The notes: generated by a model not told the origin, from the letters alone. DNA of 64,000 nt from Linum tenue (GCA_946122785.1 CAMGYJ010000002.1:67543703-67607702), one strand, 5' to 3'; positions 10,692 to 22,310 are shown, counted from the first letter of the stretch. Numbers and translations are program-made.

Positions 10692-13600
10692 ATGGATTCA
10701 GATCGTATCTCTGCTCGTTTGAACTCGAAGAATTATGCGCTTTGGGAGTTTCAGTTCCGTATCTATATCGAAGGGAAAGGGCTTCTCTCCATGATCGATG
10801 GATCGTCGCCCAGACCTATTGTTCCGCCTGCTACCGCGCAAGCTTTGCTTCAATGGCAGCAAAACGATGCGCGCGTCAAGACTGCTCTTTTGAACTCTGT
10901 TGAGACGTCGATCGTGCTGGGTTTACGTACCCTCCCGACGGCGGCTGATATGTGGAGGAATTTGGCTGAAACGTATGGAACGACGAGCGTGGCTCGTCAA
11001 TTTGATCTCGAGATCGCACTCTCTCAGCTTCAGCAAGGTGATCGGGATATCGCCTCCTATTACAATGAGGCGAGGCAGCTCTGGACCGAGCAGGACTTGG
11101 TCTCTGCTACGTTGATGCCTTCGGGCGTTTCTGAAGAAGCCCGCGCTGAGAAGAATCGCATTCGCCTGCTGCACTTTCTTGCGCGGCTTCGTCCGCAGTA
11201 TGAGGCGCTTCGCGCCACGTTGATTCACCGCGACTCACTCAAGATGGAAGGGGTTCTCGGCGCCCTGCTGCAGGAGGAAACCCGCCTCCGTACACAATCA
11301 GTTCTGGATGTCAAGCCCGGTCAGGGAGATGCCAGCATCTTCGCAGTTGGCGGCAGCCGCACTTCCCGTTCTGTTTCCACTCCTCGTGCAGGGCGTTCAG
11401 GTCCAGCTGATGTTCGTGAAGGCCAAACCGTCCCTGCTCCTGCTCCTGCTGTTCCAAATGATGAGACGGACGACTCCGCCTTTGCAGCCCTCCGTCCTCA
11501 ATTTCAGCGTCGCTCGGATGTTGAATGTCATCACTGTCACCTCAAAGGCCACACCCAGAAGTTCTGCCGGAATAGAAATTGGTGCGTGTACTGTAAAAAG
11601 GCCGGCCACATTATCCCTGATTGCCCATCTCTACAGGTTCGCGTGCGGGACGCTAGCAGCTCTTCCGGTGGTCATTCTCAAGCTCGACCAGCATTTGCTA
11701 CACAGCCTGCCGAGTCGGTGGGCGGTACTGTTGTGACTCCTGATGCATTGGAGCAACTTGTAAGCAAGGCGGTTGCCTCCGCCTTCGCTAGTCTGCAGGT
11801 TTCCGGTAAGCCTCTTCCGTGGATTCTCGACTCTGCTTGTTTTAATCATATGACTGGACGTTTGTCTACTTTGGGGAATGTTCGTCCAGTTCAAGGTATA
11901 CGATTACAGGTTGCTAATGGTAATAAGTTAACTGTTGAGAGTGAGGGCACGGTTTCTCAACCTGCCATTACCCTTCCCTCTACGTTTCATGTGCCTGCTC
12001 TTGTTCCCAACCTTGTTTCGGTTGGCCAGCTCACTAATCAAAACTGTCGGGTTGTTTTTGCACCATCTGGTTGTTCTGTGCAGGATCTGACGACAGGGAA
12101 GGAGATCGGTCGGGGTAGCAAGCACGGGCGCATTTTTCATTTGGAGCAGCTTGCGCCGCCTCCTGTCACATCATCATCATCGTTAGTTCCTTCGGTGTCT
12201 AGATTGTCTCCCTGTTTGCCTGTGTTTTCTAGTACTCGTGATAAGAATTTTCATTTGTGGCACTCTCGTTTGGGTCATCCCAACTCTGGTTGGCTTGCAA
12301 CTATGTTTAAACAACGGTTATTTGGTGATAATGTGATTGGTGATTCTTCGGATTTTTCTTGTACTTGCTGTGTTGAGGCTAAAGCTACTCGCTCCTCATT
12401 TCCTTCTAGCCAAACTGTTATCGTTGAACCCTTTCACATTATTCACACTGATCTCTGGGGTCCTAGCCCCGTGACCTCTCGCCATGGCTATAAGTACTTT
12501 GCACTTTTTGTCGACCATGCCACTCGTTATACTTGGGTATATTTTCTTCGTCTTAAGTCTGACCTTCTTGCTGTTGCCACTGATTTTATTACCATGATCC
12601 AGACCCAGTTCTCTAAAACCATTCATGTTATTCGTGCTGATGAGGGTGGTGAATTTAGTTCTCATCCCCTTCTTCAGCTCTATCGGTCTCGTGGTATTCT
12701 TTCTCAGAAGGCTTGTCCCGGTACCTCTCAGCAAAATGGTCTAGTTGAACGAAAGAATAGGCATGTCATGGAGATTACTCGTGCTCTTCTGTTAGCCTCC
12801 CATGTTCCGTCCTCCTTCTGGCCTGAAACTGTGTCTACCGCTGTCCGTTTAATCAACTACCAGATCACTCCTGTCCTTGGTCAGTCTAGTCCATACCATA
12901 AACTCTTTGATAAACATCCACCTTACTCTCGTCTTCGTGTGTTTGGTTGTACCTGTTTTGTTCTTCGTCCCCGATCCGAGCGCACTAAACTTATGTCTAA
13001 AACCTCCTGTTGTGTGTTTCTTGGCTATAGTGATATCCACAAGGGATATTTGTGTTATGAACCCTCCACCCAGCGTCTTCGTATTTCTTGTAACGTTGTC
13101 TTTTTTGAGAACTTGATGTACTATTCTAGCCCATCGTCCACCTCTCCACCACTGTTTGCTACGTCCCTTGGTCCTCCGTCTTTTCCCGATGATGATGATC
13201 ATCATCATGATATGCTACCCCCCGACTCTCCTCCCACTTCCCCAGGCTCCACGTCGTCCGGTGCCTCGTCCGCGTCTTCGTCCACGGACTCTTCTCCACT
13301 TGCGTCTCCTCTGGAGGCTCCTGTCTTGCCCCGTCGATCGCTCCGTTCCAACCTTGGGCAGCTCCCTGTTCGGTATAATGACTTTGTTACTTATGGTGTT
13401 GAGTCTATTCCTATCCCGACTCGTTTCTCGCAAGCATAGGGTAATCCGTTGTGGGATCGGGCTATGGATGACGAGATTGATGCCCTCCATGCCAATCATA
13501 CGTGGGACGTTGTTCCCAGACCTCCGCCTGAGATCCCTGTCGTCGGCAGTAGGTGGGTGTATACCCTCAAGATTAACCCGGATGGCACTCTTGATCGTTC

Positions 13601-14963
13601 TAAAGCTCGCGTGGTTGCCCAGGGCTTCACGCAAGAGTATGGTATTGATTTTACTGAGACGTTTGCTCCAGTTGCAAAGATGGTTACTGTTCGCTCCTTG
13701 TTGGCAGTAGCTTCTCTTCGTAATTGGCCCCTCTACCAGCTGGACGTGAAGAACGCATTCTTGCATGGTGATCTGCAGGAGACAGTATACATGGAATGTC
13801 CCCCGGGTTATGCTTTGGGTTCGCCTGATAAGGTTTGTCTGCTTCGTCGCTCCTTGTATGGTCTCAAACAGGCTCCGCGGGCCTGGTTTGAGAAGTTTCA
13901 GCATACAGTTCTTGAGCTTGGTTTTCAGCAGAGTCTTAATGATCCATCTCTGTTCACTCGTCGTACCTCTTGTGGTTTGGTTGTCTTGCTCCTGTACGTC
14001 GATGATATGATTGTCACTGGTGATGATCCGGACGGTATTGAGGCTCTGACTAGTGGTCTTCGCAGCTCGTTTAATCTGAAGGAGCTCGGTGAGTTATCGT
14101 ACTTTCTTGGTCTAGAGGTTCAACGGGTTCGGGGAGGCATTCTACTTAATCAGCGCCGGTACATTCTTGATCTTCTTGACTCGGCTAAGTATAGTGATTA
14201 TACACCGGTTTCCACTCCCATGGAGACTAATCTGAAGCTGGGACGTGACTCTGGTGACTTGTTACCTGACGGGGGGAGGCAGTATCGCAGTATTGTGGGA
14301 TCTTTGATATATTTGACTTCTACTCGTCCAGATATTGCGTATGCAGTACAGATTGTCAGCCAATTTATGTCGGCTCCACAGACTGCTCATCTTGATGCAG
14401 TACACAGACTACTTCGCTATCTGCAGGGGACAAAGGAGATTGGCTTATTCTTGCCATCGACTGGAAGTTTTCAACTTGAGGCCTTCTCTGATGATGATTA
14501 TGCTAGGTGTGTGGATACTCGACGTTCTACTACAGCCTAGTGTATTCGTCTCGGTGATTCATTTATCTCCTGGCGGTGTAAGAAGCAGGATAGGGTCTCC
14601 AAGTCCTCTACAGAGGCTGAGTATCGAGCCATGTCAGATGTCACATCAGAGCTAGAATGGTTACAACGACTACTTGGTGAATTGGGTGTCAACTGTTTAC
14701 CTCCTATGAAGATTTATGTTGATAACACTAGCGCGATTCAGATCGCTACTAATCCGGTGCTCCATGATCGGACGAAGCATATCGAGGTTCATCTGCACTA
14801 TATTCGTGACTTGGTTAGTGCTGGAACAGTTCGACTCTCCTATGTTACGTCAGAGGATCAGATTGCAGACTTGTTGAGTAAAGCATTTACAGCCGGTCGA
14901 CATTCATATCTTGCTGGCAAATTGATGATGAGAAATCTTCATCAATTTGGGGGAGGCTGTTGA
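10692..14963 (+). pseudogene. Copia 1 gag-pol polyprotein with two nonsense codons
   Basis: One continuous frame interrupted by TAG at 13437-13439 (between integrase and reverse transcriptase) and TAG at 14538-14540 (in RNase H, where relatives have a tryptophan codon). From the ATG at 10692, inside a longer frame open from 10671, the order is gag, two CCHC knuckles near residues 278 and 297, protease with LDSA near 376 (relatives have DSG), HSRLGHP, the integrase core (HTDLWG, ADEGGEF, VERKNRH), RT with QLDVKNAFLHGDL and YVDD near 1102, and RNase H ending DRTKHIEVH. The ATG at 10671 overlaps the primer-binding site and is less likely to be used. The polyprotein would supply capsid, protease, integrase and RT; this copy cannot make full-length pol without readthrough. 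Confidence 0.9.
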
Positions 14964-15212
14964 GTTATGGGTTTTAGCCCATGCACGTGTGTCCAGGCCC
15001 ATACGTAGCATAGGGTTTCTCGACCTAGTAGGGTTAGGGCAGCCGAGTATATATTGATGTTTATGCATGTAATTGTTGAGCATAATAATACGAGACTCCT
15101 CTTCCCGCCGTGGACTAGTCTTGCTCACACCGAGCAAGGAAACCACGTTAAATTCTGTGTCTTGTTCCGTTTCGATCTAGCTCTTCGTTTCGTTTCTCTG
15201 TTTCGATTAACA
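14958..15212 (+). repeat. 3' LTR of Copia 1
   Basis: 255 bases, same length as the 5' LTR, from TGTTGAG to TTAACA. The pol stop codon (14961-14963) overlaps its first bases. Confidence 0.95.
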
Positions 15213-15289
15213 ATATATATATATATATATATCTTCCCATTGTTATAGTGAGAATCCTTTCTTTGCTGCTACTGTATAATCAGAAAGAG

Positions 15290-15428
15290 GAGCAACCAAG
15301 TGACGATAATCGCAAGACAAATGGCCCTCCAACTGAACCCACGTCCACATATTGTCGAAGTTAACGGACCACCACGTCAGAATCACCTTCCAAAATCACA
15401 CGAGACAAGCTTCGAATAATCTCAATTG
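15290..15428 (-). pseudogene. LINE-type RNase H remnant
   Basis: On the minus strand a short frame reads SRVILEGDSDVVVR before a stop codon. This resembles the RNase H-like domain at the 3' end of plant non-LTR elements, where (I/V)LEGDS(x)VVV is typical. Too short and broken to assign further. Confidence 0.4.
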
Positions 15429-15818
15429 ACTGAGCAATTTTTCTCTGTTGGTCAGTGGCGGATATAGTTTGCAAGAGGTTGGGTTCGGGACCGACCGTCA
15501 CTCGGAGTTAGCACACAAAAAAAACAAAAAAACAAAACTTTTATATAATATATAATCTCAAATCCAAGACCTCATGTCAATTGACTAAGCAATATTTCTC
15601 CGTTGGTCAGTGGTGGAGACCGTTTGCATGAGGTTGGGTTCGGGACCCTTAACTCGGGGTTATTATATAGTACACAAAAATAATAATATTTGTACATAAT
15701 ATATAATCTCAAACTTAAGATCTCATATTTTCTAGTTTTACTTGTTTACCAACAGATTGTAGATTGTTTACCCTAAACAATCTACATCCCCATTTTATAA
15801 TAGCCAAACTCATACGAC

Positions 15819-16393
15819 CATGGGCAGAGTTAGCCCCTATTAGGGGTGCAATGGCACACCGTTGATTTGGAAAATCACAAAAAATTAGTAGTATTAATAA
15901 TGAACAATGAATCTAAAATTTTATTGTTGATTCGCAAATTTTTAGTATCTAGCCATGATTGATAATATAAATTAATTTAACCTACTAATATCTACATTGA
16001 TACAGTTTAATCGGATGAGTATGACATGTGGATTATTAGAAAAATTAATAACTTTGTACGACAACGATAGTCAGATGAGAAAATATGTTCATGTCAATGT
16101 ATTTGCTTCTGAAATTAGGTTTAGTTTGCTACTAGTTATTGTCAATACACATGTTAGTAGAATATTTTCTGTAATGGAATACTCAACCAGTCTAATAGAA
16201 TGAAACGAAATTGTGAATGATGATATGGTGAAATAACATTAAGAGCAATCTTAATAATATGAATAATTATGTAGTTTTAAAATAATTTGGTAATATAAAA
16301 CCTGAAACTTCATAATAAATTATTGTCAAAAATTATTTTATGTTATCTTTTTTAATGCACCCACTTGAATGAAATTCTGGCTATACGCCACTG
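15819..16393. mobile_element. hAT element with transposase C-terminal remnant
   Basis: 575 bases. The left end CATGGGCAGAGTTAGCC and the complement of the right end, CAGTGGCGTATAGCC, form an imperfect inverted repeat of the plant CAGTGGCGGAGCC hAT type. It is flanked by the 8-base direct repeat CATACGAC (15811-15818, 16394-16401). A plus-strand frame at 15997-16203 contains VNTHVSRIFSVMEY, which resembles the conserved hAT dimerisation region at the transposase C-terminus. The duplicated segment at about 29865-29890 has no insertion at the corresponding point. Confidence 0.7.
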
Positions 16394-17643
16394 CATACGA
16401 CCATAACCATATGGGAGGTAGTGCGATTTCATCCCTCTACCCGCGGTTTTTAGGTACGGGTACCCTTGGGTATTACCAGCCCTATATATCTAATATTACT
16501 ATAACATAGAATTCAATATGTAGATTTTTAATTATTAACACTAAACAAATATAATGAAATCAAATAAATTAAAGATACAACCACTCTCCATAAGAATTCA
16601 AAGCATCAAATCCTAAATTATTCATTACCTCGTCAGGTAACGTTACCACTCCATAACATATAATAAGCAATAAACACTAACATAATCTTGTTAGGAAAGG
16701 GAAAGAAGTGAAAGAGTGAAGTGTGAAATGAGAAAAAAGATTAGTGTTTTGTTTGGGTGGCCATGCATAAATTCTTTGCAAGAGTTGAGAAGTAGGCTAA
16801 TTTACCATCAAACAATGACAATGTTGGCAATCACGTATCTCTGCTTCCACATCAATAATGACGTATCTCTGCTTCCACATCAATAATGAAAGACAATTAA
16901 TTTTGATTGTTAGAAATGAAAAGTTGATCATCCATCTCGAATATTTCTTTCTTTCTGGCAAGTATGAGAAGAAACTTTGATCCAAAGTTTATATGTTCAA
17001 ATTTTAGTAATCCTCTACATTAATGATATCTACGGCGCTATAATTTTTTTTTTTTATGAGATCAATGGGGATATAGATTGAAGCATACGAGAAGGATATT
17101 ATCTTTCCAAAGAACTCAATTCAAATTATAGAAATGCGTTAATATTTTACATTCTCAGATTGCTTGGCCGTAAATTTCTATCTTTGAAAATTTGAATTTA
17201 TTACACACTTTATTTGACTCACCCTCAAAAATTTGATAAGCTCGGTTTTCATATCATAAATAACTCGTAGTTTTATTTATGACAGATTTCTTTCCCTGAT
17301 ACATATACCGATGCGGAGGCTTCGTTTTTTTATTTCTTCTAACCATGGCAGGCTCAAAGATTTGCAGCAACGACTAAACTCCAAAACTGACTCTGACTAT
17401 ACTTGGTAGTTTGTATGCAGCCGAGCTATGCATGAAAGAGAGCAAAAGACAGAAATTTAACTAAAATACTTAAAGACACGATACAAATGAAAAGGTCGAC
17501 AAAGAAAGAAAGGCAAAAAGTCCGCCTCCAAGATCGCCCCATTTAGCGAATGTCAAGCTTCGTTCGACCAAGCAAGTCAATCGAAGCGGAGCCTTAGCTA
17601 ACAGTAACACAACCCCTGCTCCACAAAAGCATTTCTTAATTAA

Positions 17644-18080
17644 TTAAGCTCCACAAAAGTTGGTCAGCTCATATCTTGCACAACACTCCTCCGTCCCGTA
17701 CTGAGCTCCATCTTTGAAAGGGCAATTGTCGTACATCACTTCAGTCGCTCTGATTAAGCAATCACCGCAGTTGGGATCATTCGCATCAGCACAAGAAGAA
17801 TAACCGTAGGCGGCAAATTTTGGTGGTTTAACGTTGTTGTCGTAGACCCGCTTGCACAGTGTTGGGGATTTGAGATCCGGTAATACTGCATTCTGCGTGT
17901 CTGAGCTATCGAATTTGTTCGGACTACAAAACCATTCGTTCGAGGCACCGCACAGTGGATCGAGGGCAGCTTCAGCAGTGATGATAACACCGCCGTGAAA
18001 GCCTCCGTTGATAATTGTCAGAATTAGCGACGAAATCAGCACTGTGGCCATTCGAGCTTCCAAGCGACGAATCTGCACGC

Positions 18081-18084
<4 letters not shown>
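17644..18084 (-). CDS. Secreted Gnk2-like (DUF26) cysteine-rich protein, copy 3
   Basis: A 146-residue intronless protein with the shared N-terminus (MGVQIRRLEARM), a hydrophobic signal peptide that includes the NGGFHGG segment, and one Gnk2 domain: LDPLC, EWFCSP, CADANDPNCGDC (C-x7-C-x2-C), KDGAQYG and CCARYELTNFC. It keeps the same ten cysteines as copy 1. Probably a secreted defence-type protein, by family analogy only. The start codon directly abuts an expanded (AG)31 tract on the sense strand, unlike its closest relative copy 5. The flanks match those of copy 5 for more than a kilobase, so the two descend from one duplication. Confidence 0.85.

Positions 18085-18146
<62 letters not shown>
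18085..18146 (-). repeat. (AG)31 microsatellite abutting the start codon of Gnk2 copy 3
   Basis: 62 bases of perfect CT on the plus strand, AG on the sense strand, occupying the expected 5' leader. Other copies have short mixed CT/CTGT tracts in the same place; copy 6 has about 16 units. Confidence 0.95.
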
Positions 18147-18147
<1 letters not shown>

Positions 18148-18184
18148 ATATTGTTATTATCTGTTCTGAGTAAAGCAGGCTAGC

Positions 18185-18193
18185 TTTATAATG
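18185..18193 (-). promoter_or_regulatory. TATA box of Gnk2 copy 3
   Basis: CATTATAAA on the minus strand, followed by GCTAGCCTGCTTTACTCAGA as in the paralogues. The (AG)31 expansion moves it further from the start codon, to about 100 bases. Confidence 0.55.
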
Positions 18194-18494
18194 TTCGGAG
18201 GAGGAATTTTAGGTTATTGATCAGCCTACCTACAAACACCGCTTCTTCTCTCGTTACAAACCCCGGCGGCAAGATACTTGTAGAACAATGAAGTCACATT
18301 GGAACGTACAAACACTGCCTTTCTCTCGTTGCGAACCCCGGCAAGGTGCCCTCAAACGTATCGCATAGATACATACGTTTTAATTTTATAAGCGCGCATA
18401 GATACATACGTTACGTATCATGCACATAAGTTCTTCATTCTGTGCCGGAATTCCAATTCATTTGAATACCAGCATTATCAATGAATATATATAT

Positions 18495-18898
18495 GGTGCC
18501 TTCTACAGTACCAGGGTGAAATCCGGTTACCGTATATCTTGAGTATGAAAATTCTATAAAGACCTCGAATTAACAGGTTTTTTGGACTTGATACTATACC
18601 CTAAACCCTTAGTGAGTGAACCCTAGGTCCTAGTTATCTAAATAATAAACTATAAACCCCAAGATGGTGCATTAATTTTTTGTCTATATTTGAACGAATC
18701 TTAACTGTCGATTATTGTTTCTAATTAAATTGATCTTGGGGTATAAGATTTAGAGACTTAAGGCCTAGATTGTGATATTTAAGGGTTATAGTATATTATC
18801 ATGTCCGAAAATTTAATCAATTCAAGGTCTAGATAGCGTTTTCTTTCTCAAGATATGCGGTACCCCGGATTTCACCCTGGGTACCGTAGAACTCCCCA
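18495..18898. mobile_element. MITE copy 2, bounded by TATATA
   Basis: Same family as 9947-10351: matching inverted termini (GGGTGAAATCCGG... and its inverse), the same internal words (ACCCTAAACCCTTAGTGAGT, GAACCCTAGGTC, AAGATGGTGCATT) and similar length. Flanked by ATATAT on the left and CATATATAT on the right. More diverged in its left terminus than copy 1. Confidence 0.75.
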
Positions 18899-19167
18899 CA
18901 TATATATGTACATAATATACGGAGAGTACTTGTAATTGAAAAAAGAAAAGGAGAGTTGTCAGGGAGAGATAGCTTGAAAGTTAGTCGTGGGATATCAAGA
19001 TCAAAGTTCTGTAGGGAGTAGAACTTTGAAGGGGATTCTGATCAGTGACAGGGAATTACCCAGAGATCATTTATTGTATTGTGTAAATCGGATACTGAAC
19101 ATCATAGTGAAACGCCAAAGGGTTCTAGCTGAACTACTTTGGTCGCGGACTAGTCGATACTGATTCA

Positions 19168-20098
19168 TAGGAATGGCAATGAGACAGGTCCGGGGCGGGT
19201 TTTTTGGTACCCAGACCCGCCCCGTGGCAGGTTGGGTCCAAGTCGGGTAATTGATCTCGGGTCGCGGGTCGGGGCAGGTCGACCCAATGGGTATGCAATT
19301 TATATTAAAAATATTAGCAATATTCGTTATTTTTATTATAAGACTAAGAAAACAATATTATGACAATTGTAGTTAAATTATTGGAGAAATTGAGGTTTTC
19401 ACTAATTTACAACTTTTTTTTTGATAATGGTGATGATTAAATTAATTAAACGAAAGGAAACACCAAGTCCACAACTACTGCAAACCAAAGAAAAAGAATG
19501 GAGAAAAAAGCTTGCACAAGAAGTGCAAGCACCAAATGGAGCTAGGCAAACCAGGAGGCCCCTGCTCACTCAAAACGAAAAGGGGGAAAACAAGAAAATA
19601 AAAGGACAACAAAATAAGCTTAGCAGCAGACAACAACGAAACCTCACAAGGACCAGGACAAAAGACGATAAACAACAACCCAAGACAACAGCAGCGCAGC
19701 GGCGCGACAGCAGGGCGCGCGGCGCTTCAACCACAACGACACCGGAATCCTACACAGACCGACCTACATCAGCACAGCAGGCGTTATCCATCACTGATTC
19801 CGACCAGGCCACATCCACTGCGTCCCTTGCGATCTGCTGATCTTGCCATGAGCCACGAGCCATTCAACAATTGCGTACATCGCCTTCCTGAGAACCATTC
19901 TTATAGCTAAAAATATGATGCAATAAAAGGAAAATCCTAAGTAATTCGACTAAGATTACATGTAATTTAGACAAGAACGGGTCGAGAATGGGGCGGGTCA
20001 GGGACAAGTCGGGTCGATGAGACTACCCATGCCCGCCCCGCCCCAAAACAGGTCAAACAGGTCGGGTAAAACGGGTCAGGTCGAAATTGCCATCCCTA
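19168..20098. mobile_element. hAT-like non-autonomous element 1 (GGGTCGGGT type)
   Basis: 931 bases with terminal inverted repeats TAGG(A/G)ATGGCAAT and subterminal runs of GGTCGGGT/GGGGCGGGT. The flanking 8-base direct repeat is CTGATTCA (19160-19167) and CTAATTCA (20099-20106), with one mismatch. No hAT transposase inside; it contains a LINE fragment. Confidence 0.8.
19411..19915 (-). pseudogene. LINE 3'-end fragment nested in hAT-like element 1
   Basis: The minus strand ends in a poly(A) run (poly(T) at 19413-19422) preceded by the same TTATTA(A)...CCATTAT-type tail seen in LINE-B. The stretch around 19835-19910 translates to ILAIRMVLRKAMYAIVEWL-like sequence ending in a stop, matching the C-terminus of LINE-B ORF2 (SVRNVICWLTAHKKIDKDQ). 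It is 5'-truncated near 19915. The reading frame 19421-19840 on the plus strand is a low-complexity shadow of this fragment. Confidence 0.65.
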
Positions 20099-20289
20099 CT
20101 AATTCATGAGTATTGGAAACCACGTAAAAATTTCCGGTGTCAATTTATCTTTCTGTTCTTACTAATCCAGACTTTAAACAGCCTCTTTTTCTGCTTAAGA
20201 GTTGTTTTGCAGGGGATCAGAGGAGAGGAGGAAGAAGGGTTCGTCTAGCTACATAGTGACGGGCCGCAGAAGAGAAAGGCTTGACCTAA

Positions 20290-21750
20290 GCCTGTTTGAT
20301 CACTAAAAGACATCCTTGGGCTTTAAGCCCAATTGTGTTCAGCTTTCATTTGTTCTAATAAGCATTTCCGAACCAAATAATCTGAAAACTTCTCTTCTCT
20401 GCTAATCGATCTAACTGCCTTATTCCATCTCTCGATTTAGGGTTTGCATCCTCTGAAGAAGAAATCCAAATCAAGTCTAGCGCTCGACTCCACCAACACA
20501 CGTCAATAGGGAGAGACAAGCTATCACCTAGGATGGTGTCAACATCATTGGTGTAGAGCTTCAATTCCTTCTTGAGAGAGCTAACCCGTGCCTTATGTAG
20601 GGCTGGGAAACGGTTCGGTCCGGTTAAACTGGACCGGTTTGATCCGGTTTTTTGGTACTAATTATACTAAATCTATGACTGTAAATTGGATTGGATTGGA
20701 TCCGGTTTTAACTGTGACCGGATTGGATTCAATCCGGTTTCAACCCAAAACCCGGATTGTAATGAAACGGCGCCATTTAGGTTGATTTAATATTAAAAAG
20801 ACAAAAAAATTACAATCACACAGTCGCACATCCTCCTTCCCTTTCATTATTTCCATTTCCATTTTATTCTTTCCATCTCTCTGTAGTAGGAAGAAATCTA
20901 GATCCAGAAATCCCTCCTCCCCTTCTTCACCCTTCTCCCTTTCGGCCTCCGCCTCGACGTCCCTCCTCGGTCGCTGCCTCGACTCTCCAGTTGTCGCTAG
21001 AGCCTAGCCGCACCGCCGCCGCCGATGTTGCTCTGCCTCTTCTCTACGCAGGCTGTTGCCGATAGAAAGAGCTCGGATTCTTCTTCTCCTCCCCCTGTTC
21101 TTGTTTGTGTGTGTAAAATTACAGGTCGGAAGGGTCGGGAAAGCTAAGATTTGAGGGTCAGAGGCATCGAGAGGATGTGTTGGTTGGTATGTCGGATGGA
21201 CGGAGAAATCGAGGGGGGCTGGTTATGTGTTATGTTCACGTCTGAGGGACAGAGAAGTTGATTAGGGTTAGTGTCTGGCTGGGGTTGGCCGGGCTGGGTC
21301 TGGGAGTGGGAGGAAATTAGGGTAGGGATCGTGGGCTTTGGGTAGCAGGGAAGGAGTTGTGGGCTTGATGGGATGTGGACTATGGGCTGGGCTCTTTTCT
21401 GGGTAGGTTAAGTTTGTTACAGTTTTCCCGGTTTTAACCGGACCAAACCGGGACGGTTTTTGCATACCCCCTCACAGCCGGAAACCAAATTGGATTTAAG
21501 CAATACGGTTTCCTGTTACAACCGGACCGGGTTATACGGTTCGGTTTCCGGTTTAACCGGAAAACCGGGACCGAATTCCCAGCCCTAGCCTTATGTGTAG
21601 TGTAGAGCATGTAAATGACGTAACTCTCATGTCTAGCCTATGCCCCCTATTTATACTAGTTAGATGGGGGGTGGTTTAGTCATTTTCATCCTAAAGTCAA
21701 CTAAAACATTTGTTGTATATATGACTTGAACTCAAATTCTTTTGACTTGG
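20290..21750 (-). other. Possible solo-LTR-like or promoter-like flank split by hAT-like element 2
   Basis: Outside the hAT-like element, the minus strand reads ACTAGTATAAATAGGGGGCA (a good TATA box, about 21640-21660) followed by a continuous stretch of mixed composition down to about 20300. This could be a solo LTR or an old promoter and first exon. No second LTR, primer site or protein motif supports either reading. Confidence 0.25.
20598..21587. mobile_element. hAT-like non-autonomous element 2 (GGTCCGGTT type)
   Basis: 990 bases with termini TAGGGCTGGGAA and its complement TTCCCAGCCCTA, subterminal GGTTCGGTCCGGTT and AACCGGA repeats, and a perfect 8-base target duplication GCCTTATG (20590-20597 and 21588-21595). 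No transposase. The interior (about 20850-21120) is CT-rich with CCGCCGCCG and may be captured leader sequence, but no protein is recognisable. Confidence 0.85.
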
Positions 21751-22012
21751 GGACAAAGTAACATTGAAGAGGAAGTTTCATGAGAGCTTTTGGCCCAAGA
21801 AGCGGCTGGACGATGGTTGGACCCACCGCTTAATTTTCTTCTCCTTTGTTGGTGGTATTTTCGAGTCATTTGGATCATGTATGGTGTCTTACGCGTACTC
21901 GGTTAGGTCATACACATTCAGATCGCATTGTAAGACATTTAAACAATCCTTACTAGTAAGAATAACATTGGTATTTTGGTAAATTATTGGTGTACTATTT
22001 AAACTAAAACTA

Positions 22013-22083
22013 TGAGCATGTCTTTTCCTTCTGGTACCACGATCATTACCAAGCCATTTCGCATTATCCATACCGATGAAGCT
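22013..22083 (+). pseudogene. Copia integrase fragment
   Basis: A short plus-strand frame reads SFPSGTTIITKPFRIIHTD, matching the junction between the zinc-binding region and the first catalytic aspartate of Copia integrase (compare IVEPFHIIHTDLWG in Copia 1). A related fragment lies at 30470-30712, also in the 3' flank of a Gnk2 gene, so it was probably there before the duplication. Confidence 0.6.
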
Positions 22084-22310
22084 CCAAGGAAAAAAAGACA
22101 CGACTCTAACTAAAAGACGGAGTAAAAAACAGTATAGAGATACAAAGGACATAAAATAGGGAAAAAAGTCGATCGCCCCATTTAGCGAATGTGATGCTTC
22201 TTTCGACCAAGCAAGTCAATCGAAAAAGAGCCTTTGTTAAGACAAACCCTAGCTACCAGGTAAGTTTACTCAGACAACATACACAACAGTATTCTTTTAG
22301 TCCATTAAGC

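Larger units (their letters stand above)
10417..15212 (+). mobile_element. Copia LTR retrotransposon 1 (recent, coding region broken)
   Basis: A complete 4796-base Ty1/Copia element: two 255-base LTRs (10417-10671 and 14958-15212), a primer-binding site, gag-pol in the order gag, protease, integrase, reverse transcriptase, RNase H, and a polypurine tract GGGGGAGG just before the 3' LTR. The direct repeat ATATA flanks it (10412-10416, 15213-15217), although this is weak evidence inside TA-rich DNA. I saw only two differences between the LTRs, so the insertion is young. Confidence 0.95.
15423..18490 (-). repeat. Segmental duplication, copy A (carries Gnk2 copy 3)
   Basis: Colinear, diverged matches to 29640-32210. 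They include ATATATAATCTCAAAC, AACAGATTGTAG/AACAGATTGTGG, the 16400-16640 versus 29880-30090 stretch, GAAAGACAATTAATTTTGAT (16890 versus 30743), the 3' flank, the gene itself and the upstream modules. It starts with a local tandem duplication of about 155 bases (15423 and 15578, CAATTGACT(G/A)AGCAAT). A hAT element at 15819-16393 is present only in this copy. Confidence 0.7.

Noticed and set aside
13215..13904. 229-codon frame on the minus strand
   Set aside because: Antisense shadow of Copia 1 pol with no motif of its own.
19421..19840. 139-codon lysine/threonine/glutamine-rich frame on the plus strand
   Set aside because: Low-complexity antisense reading of a LINE 3' end nested in a hAT-like element.
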